The notes beneath the pieces are model-generated. The model ran no database searches, was not told the DNA's origin, and saw nothing but the letters and a program-made list of their open reading frames with translations. From contig JABCZF010000041.1 of the NCBI GenBank assembly GCA_013289825.1, positions 1 to 35,067 on the forward strand: a DNA stretch of 35,067 nt, given 5' to 3'. Source of the DNA: Acidobacteriota bacterium. GTDB lineage: Bacteria > Acidobacteriota > Terriglobia > Acidiferrales > UBA7541. How positions within the stretch are numbered: position 1 is the first letter of the stretch; the number at the start of each line of letters is the position of its first letter. This document shows positions 33,063 through 35,067 of this stretch, piece after piece. Made by a program: the position numbers and the translations under genes.

Positions 33063-33110
33063 CAAGCTGTGACAGGTTACTGTGACAAGCTATGACAGCC
33101 GACTGTGACA
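33055..33110 (+). repeat. 23-bp tandem repeats over the Fic stop codon
   Basis: Two full 23-bp units (33055-33077, 33078-33100) and a partial third contain paired TGTGACA boxes at 33058, 33068, 33081, 33091 (TATGACA) and 33104. The spacing alternates 10, 13, 10, 13. The first unit includes the last two Fic codons and the stop. Confidence 0.8.
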
Positions 33111-33436
33111 ACAGCTGGTTCAGCAATGGTCGCCAATGCCGGGCGGCTAGTTGAGCGGAGAGAGGCCCATGCCTCTCATAGTTGTGGCATCCCGAAGCCA
33201 AACCGCAGTCAAGGGCGACTGTATGGAGCCGCGCAGCGGGCGTGCCCCTTGACAGAGGCAAGAGTGGAGGGATATCTGTCTGTTCCATGTAGATCATAGT
33301 TCCAGTAGCCGCTCAATTGGTTGCGGACCTGACTCGTTTATTCACGGGCCATGGAGACGGCGAGAATAAACGACCTGATGGAGTCTGAATAGCGAACTGG
33401 AACAGCCCCTTGAAACTGCAGATTGGAGTTCTCACC
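33111..33436. other. Non-coding stretch with small hairpins
   Basis: No gene is supported here. It contains a perfect GAGAGGC/GCCTCTC hairpin with CCAT loop (33160-33177) and a larger imperfect inverted pair GTCAAGGG...CCCTTGAC further on. These could be remnants of an intergenic repeat element, but I cannot identify it. Confidence 0.4.
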
Positions 33437-34013
33437 GTGAATGCGCGTTTGATCGACTTGCGGGTCTGGAAGCATTCTCACGGCGGACTCAAGGACAAGG
33501 AACGTGAGAAGCTCAGGAAGCGATCCGTCATTACGTTATTCAAGGACACAGGCAAGGAACAGGGACTAGCGTTTAGAGAACAGATGCAGCCAAGTGACTT
33601 CTTCTACCTTTGCTAGGGGAACACAGTCCAGCTTTTTGGTCAAATCACCTCCAATTTCCGTAAGGGCTTCAAAAGAAGATGGGTAGAACGGGCATACCGA
33701 ATTATCAAAGAATGCTCATCCAACGCTTCCAAGTTTACCGGGCCTCAAAAAAAGTGGACGCCCAACTTCAATTCGACCTGTGCGCTTGTCCCTACGGAGG
33801 AGCAAAGCCAGTTTGAGCGAGCGACAAATCCTAGCGCGGCTTTTCAGGTTTCGCCTTCGCGACCTCGAAATGCAAATCCTGGAAGAATCAATATTGCCGG
33901 AAGAGGAAGACGCATTGACATCTCTGCCAAAAAAGAAGTACGAAGAGGGGCGCCGAAGGCTAGTTCTCCACAAGCGGTTTGAAACCGTGCGCAATCAAGA
34001 ACGTCGTCGCTAA
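33437..34013 (+). pseudogene. Broken gene: amber stop and 4-bp duplication; possible restriction-type protein
   Basis: From GTG 33437 (GGAG 8 nt upstream) the frame reads RLIDLRVWKHSHGGL and PSDFFYLC, then TAG at 33614. It continues in the same frame for about 65 more codons that look coding (VQLFGQITSN, WVERAYRIIKE, KKWTPNFNST, EEQSQFER). Near 33817 a GCGA duplication shifts the frame; the other frame then continues RQILARLFRFRLRDLEMQIL to RRLVLHKRFETVRNQERRR and a stop at 34013. The WKHSHGG...DFFYLC...WTPN.NST order is reminiscent of the N-terminal sensor parts of McrB/HNH-type modified-DNA restriction proteins, but I cannot name the family with certainty. The C-terminus is probably missing. 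Confidence 0.5.
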
Positions 34014-35067
34014 TTTATTTCGTCCTGGGGTTCGGGCAGGCCGAGGGCGTCCAAGTCCTCGTTGCCATGAATCCAGCCGACTTTTCCGTCGATGCGTACT
34101 TGCAACCAACCGTCGGAATTGGGGGCGATACCGATACTGGCCATGTCATTCACCGGGAATTCCCCCGGCAAAGGAGCGTGTAAGAAGTCCGGTTGCTTCA
34201 ACTCCATGGCAGCGAGATAGGTGAGAAGGTCGATCTGGGAAGCTGGCTTCACTATAACTCTTTCCGCCTTTCCTGAGTTTTCATTCGGGCTCAAATACAG
34301 ACGGACGAAAGTCACACTTTTGGGTTTCTGCAGAAAGCTTTTTGGATCCACCATCTGGTATTGGCACATGGCGTGTGCGTTGCCTGCTGCCGACTCTGGG
34401 CATTGCGCCGCCAGAGACAATTTCCCCTGGGCCCAATCCAGCCGAATGGGAATCGCGATGACGAAGCGCCCGGTGCCCACGGTCACGGGAATTTCGTTCG
34501 CCTGCGGACCAAGGGGTCCCGCGGTCCGGTACACACCGCTGGCGTCCGGCTTGATGTCCATTGCCGGGAAGGGACCGCAAAACGGCACCAGCTTGCCGTT
34601 CACAACTCCAAAAATCTGTTCATAAAACCCGCTCGATTCGCTGGGTCTAGACCTCACCAACAAACCAGTGCCGTTCGTGCCTATCAGAATGTGCGCGGAA
34701 ATCGTCCACGCGGAGACGCCCTCGTCGTCCACCCACAAGGGATACGTCCTTTGATACTGGATGGCTCCTCCTGCGTCGACAATCTCCATGGCCACAACGC
34801 CATCAGCGTTGCACGGATCCCCGTTTTCGGTAACCCCCAAGTGCTTCTTGTGTAGCACGACGGTGTAGTTGTTTCCGGAGATTGCAAAAGGACCGAGGCG
34901 CTCTTCCGTTGTTTTTTCTAGCGACCCCGCCGATGTTGCGGCTTCTGCGACAGGCGGCTGTGGTTGGCTCGGTTGCGGAACGCTGGCGGTTGAGGGTGCG
35001 GTCTTAGGAGAGGCCGCCGGCTGAGCAGCAAACTGGCGGCTGGCCTGCTGCGAAGCGCGACTACGCG
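34010..35067 (-). CDS. Pro/Ala-rich protein with SH3-like C-terminus (5' end outside window)
   Basis: The frame is open from 34012 to the window edge, so the start is not seen. The visible N-terminal part is a low-complexity Ala/Pro/Gln linker (AAQPAASPKTAPSTASVPQP) typical of exported or membrane-tethered proteins. It is followed by a beta-rich region (about 34150-34900, with KHLGVTENGDPCNADGVVAM and WTISAHILIGTNGTG). An SH3-like motif (DGWLQVRIDGKVGWI) lies near the C-terminus. Two cysteines in SLAAQCPESAAGNAHAMCQY could form a disulfide. Family unknown; location outside the cytoplasm is inferred. It is convergent with, and overlaps by 4 nt, the pseudogene ending at 34013. Confidence 0.65.
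   Translation of the reverse strand, partial: RSRASQQASRQFAAQPAASPKTAPSTASVPQPSQPQPPVAEAATSAGSLEKTTEERLGPFAISGNNYTVVLHKKHLGVTENGDPCNADGVVAMEIVDAGGAIQYQRTYPLWVDDEGVSAWTISAHILIGTNGTGLLVRSRPSESSGFYEQIFGVVNGKLVPFCGPFPAMDIKPDASGVYRTAGPLGPQANEIPVTVGTGRFVIAIPIRLDWAQGKLSLAAQCPESAAGNAHAMCQYQMVDPKSFLQKPKSVTFVRLYLSPNENSGKAERVIVKPASQIDLLTYLAAMELKQPDFLHAPLPGEFPVNDMASIGIAPNSDGWLQVRIDGKVGWIHGNEDLDALGLPEPQDEIN

Noticed and set aside
33058..33110. CRISPR array
   Set aside because: The units are contiguous 23-bp tandem repeats without unique spacers.
1..35067. tRNA or rRNA genes
   Set aside because: No T-loop/acceptor pairing or rRNA-like segment was recognised in the intergenic regions.

Overview
The window looks like chromosome from a soil-type Acidobacteriota (Terriglobia-like) genome. 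The pointers are DUF4097 'adhesin-like' proteins, a DUF4097-TonB C-terminal fusion, a PadR regulator coupled to a multi-membrane-segment protein, a very large CPBP-type membrane protease, secreted carboxypeptidase-regulatory/TPR proteins and moderately high GC. This is inference from gene content; no 16S or other marker gene is present.

Region 1 (1-9.4 kb) is housekeeping and envelope genes. It holds a DinG-type Fe-S helicase, then queD, a small membrane protein and queE. A convergent two-gene unit follows (SHOCT-like protein and DUF2089 protein, with a clear sigma-70 promoter), then queC. QueD, QueE and QueC are three consecutive steps from dihydroneopterin triphosphate to preQ0 in queuosine synthesis; the GTP cyclohydrolase and the QueF/Tgt steps are not in the window. 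Next come a secreted TPR protein ending at a strong terminator, a secreted YD/RHS-like protein and an uncharacterised nucleotidyltransferase.

Region 2 (9.4-15.0 kb, minus strand) reads as one envelope-stress operon: ECF sigma factor, overlapping anti-sigma factor with HEAT repeats, DUF4097-TonB_C fusion, DUF4097 protein and a double-PDZ protein, closed by a terminator.

Region 3 (15.3-25.6 kb) holds a 1158-residue CPBP intramembrane protease with a duplicated soluble domain, then divergently recG, rsmD, a probably leaderless PadR regulator with its coupled membrane protein, and a TonB-type energy transducer.

Region 4 (25.7-34.0 kb) is an accessory island, lower in GC by eye and full of broken genes. 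Two nearly identical 235/236-bp inverted repeats (26693-26927 and 30241-30476) enclose 3.3 kb. Inside are a 528-residue protein whose C-terminal half resembles the anthrax edema factor/ExoY nucleotidyl cyclase toxin family, a start-less ribbon-helix-helix antitoxin fragment, an orphan DUF433 antitoxin, a frameshifted tyrosine-recombinase tail and a GNAT acetyltransferase. Outside the repeats are an IS-type OrfA fossil, a DinB-like secreted protein, a frameshifted TonB_C remnant abutting an N-terminally truncated Fic protein, 23-bp tandem repeats at the Fic stop codon, and a pseudogene broken by an amber codon and a 4-bp duplication.

Region 5 (34.0-35.07 kb, minus strand) is the 3' part of a proline/alanine-rich protein with an SH3-like C-terminus that runs off the window. 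The most notable candidate for something undescribed is the inverted-repeat-bounded cassette carrying the cyclase-toxin-like gene.
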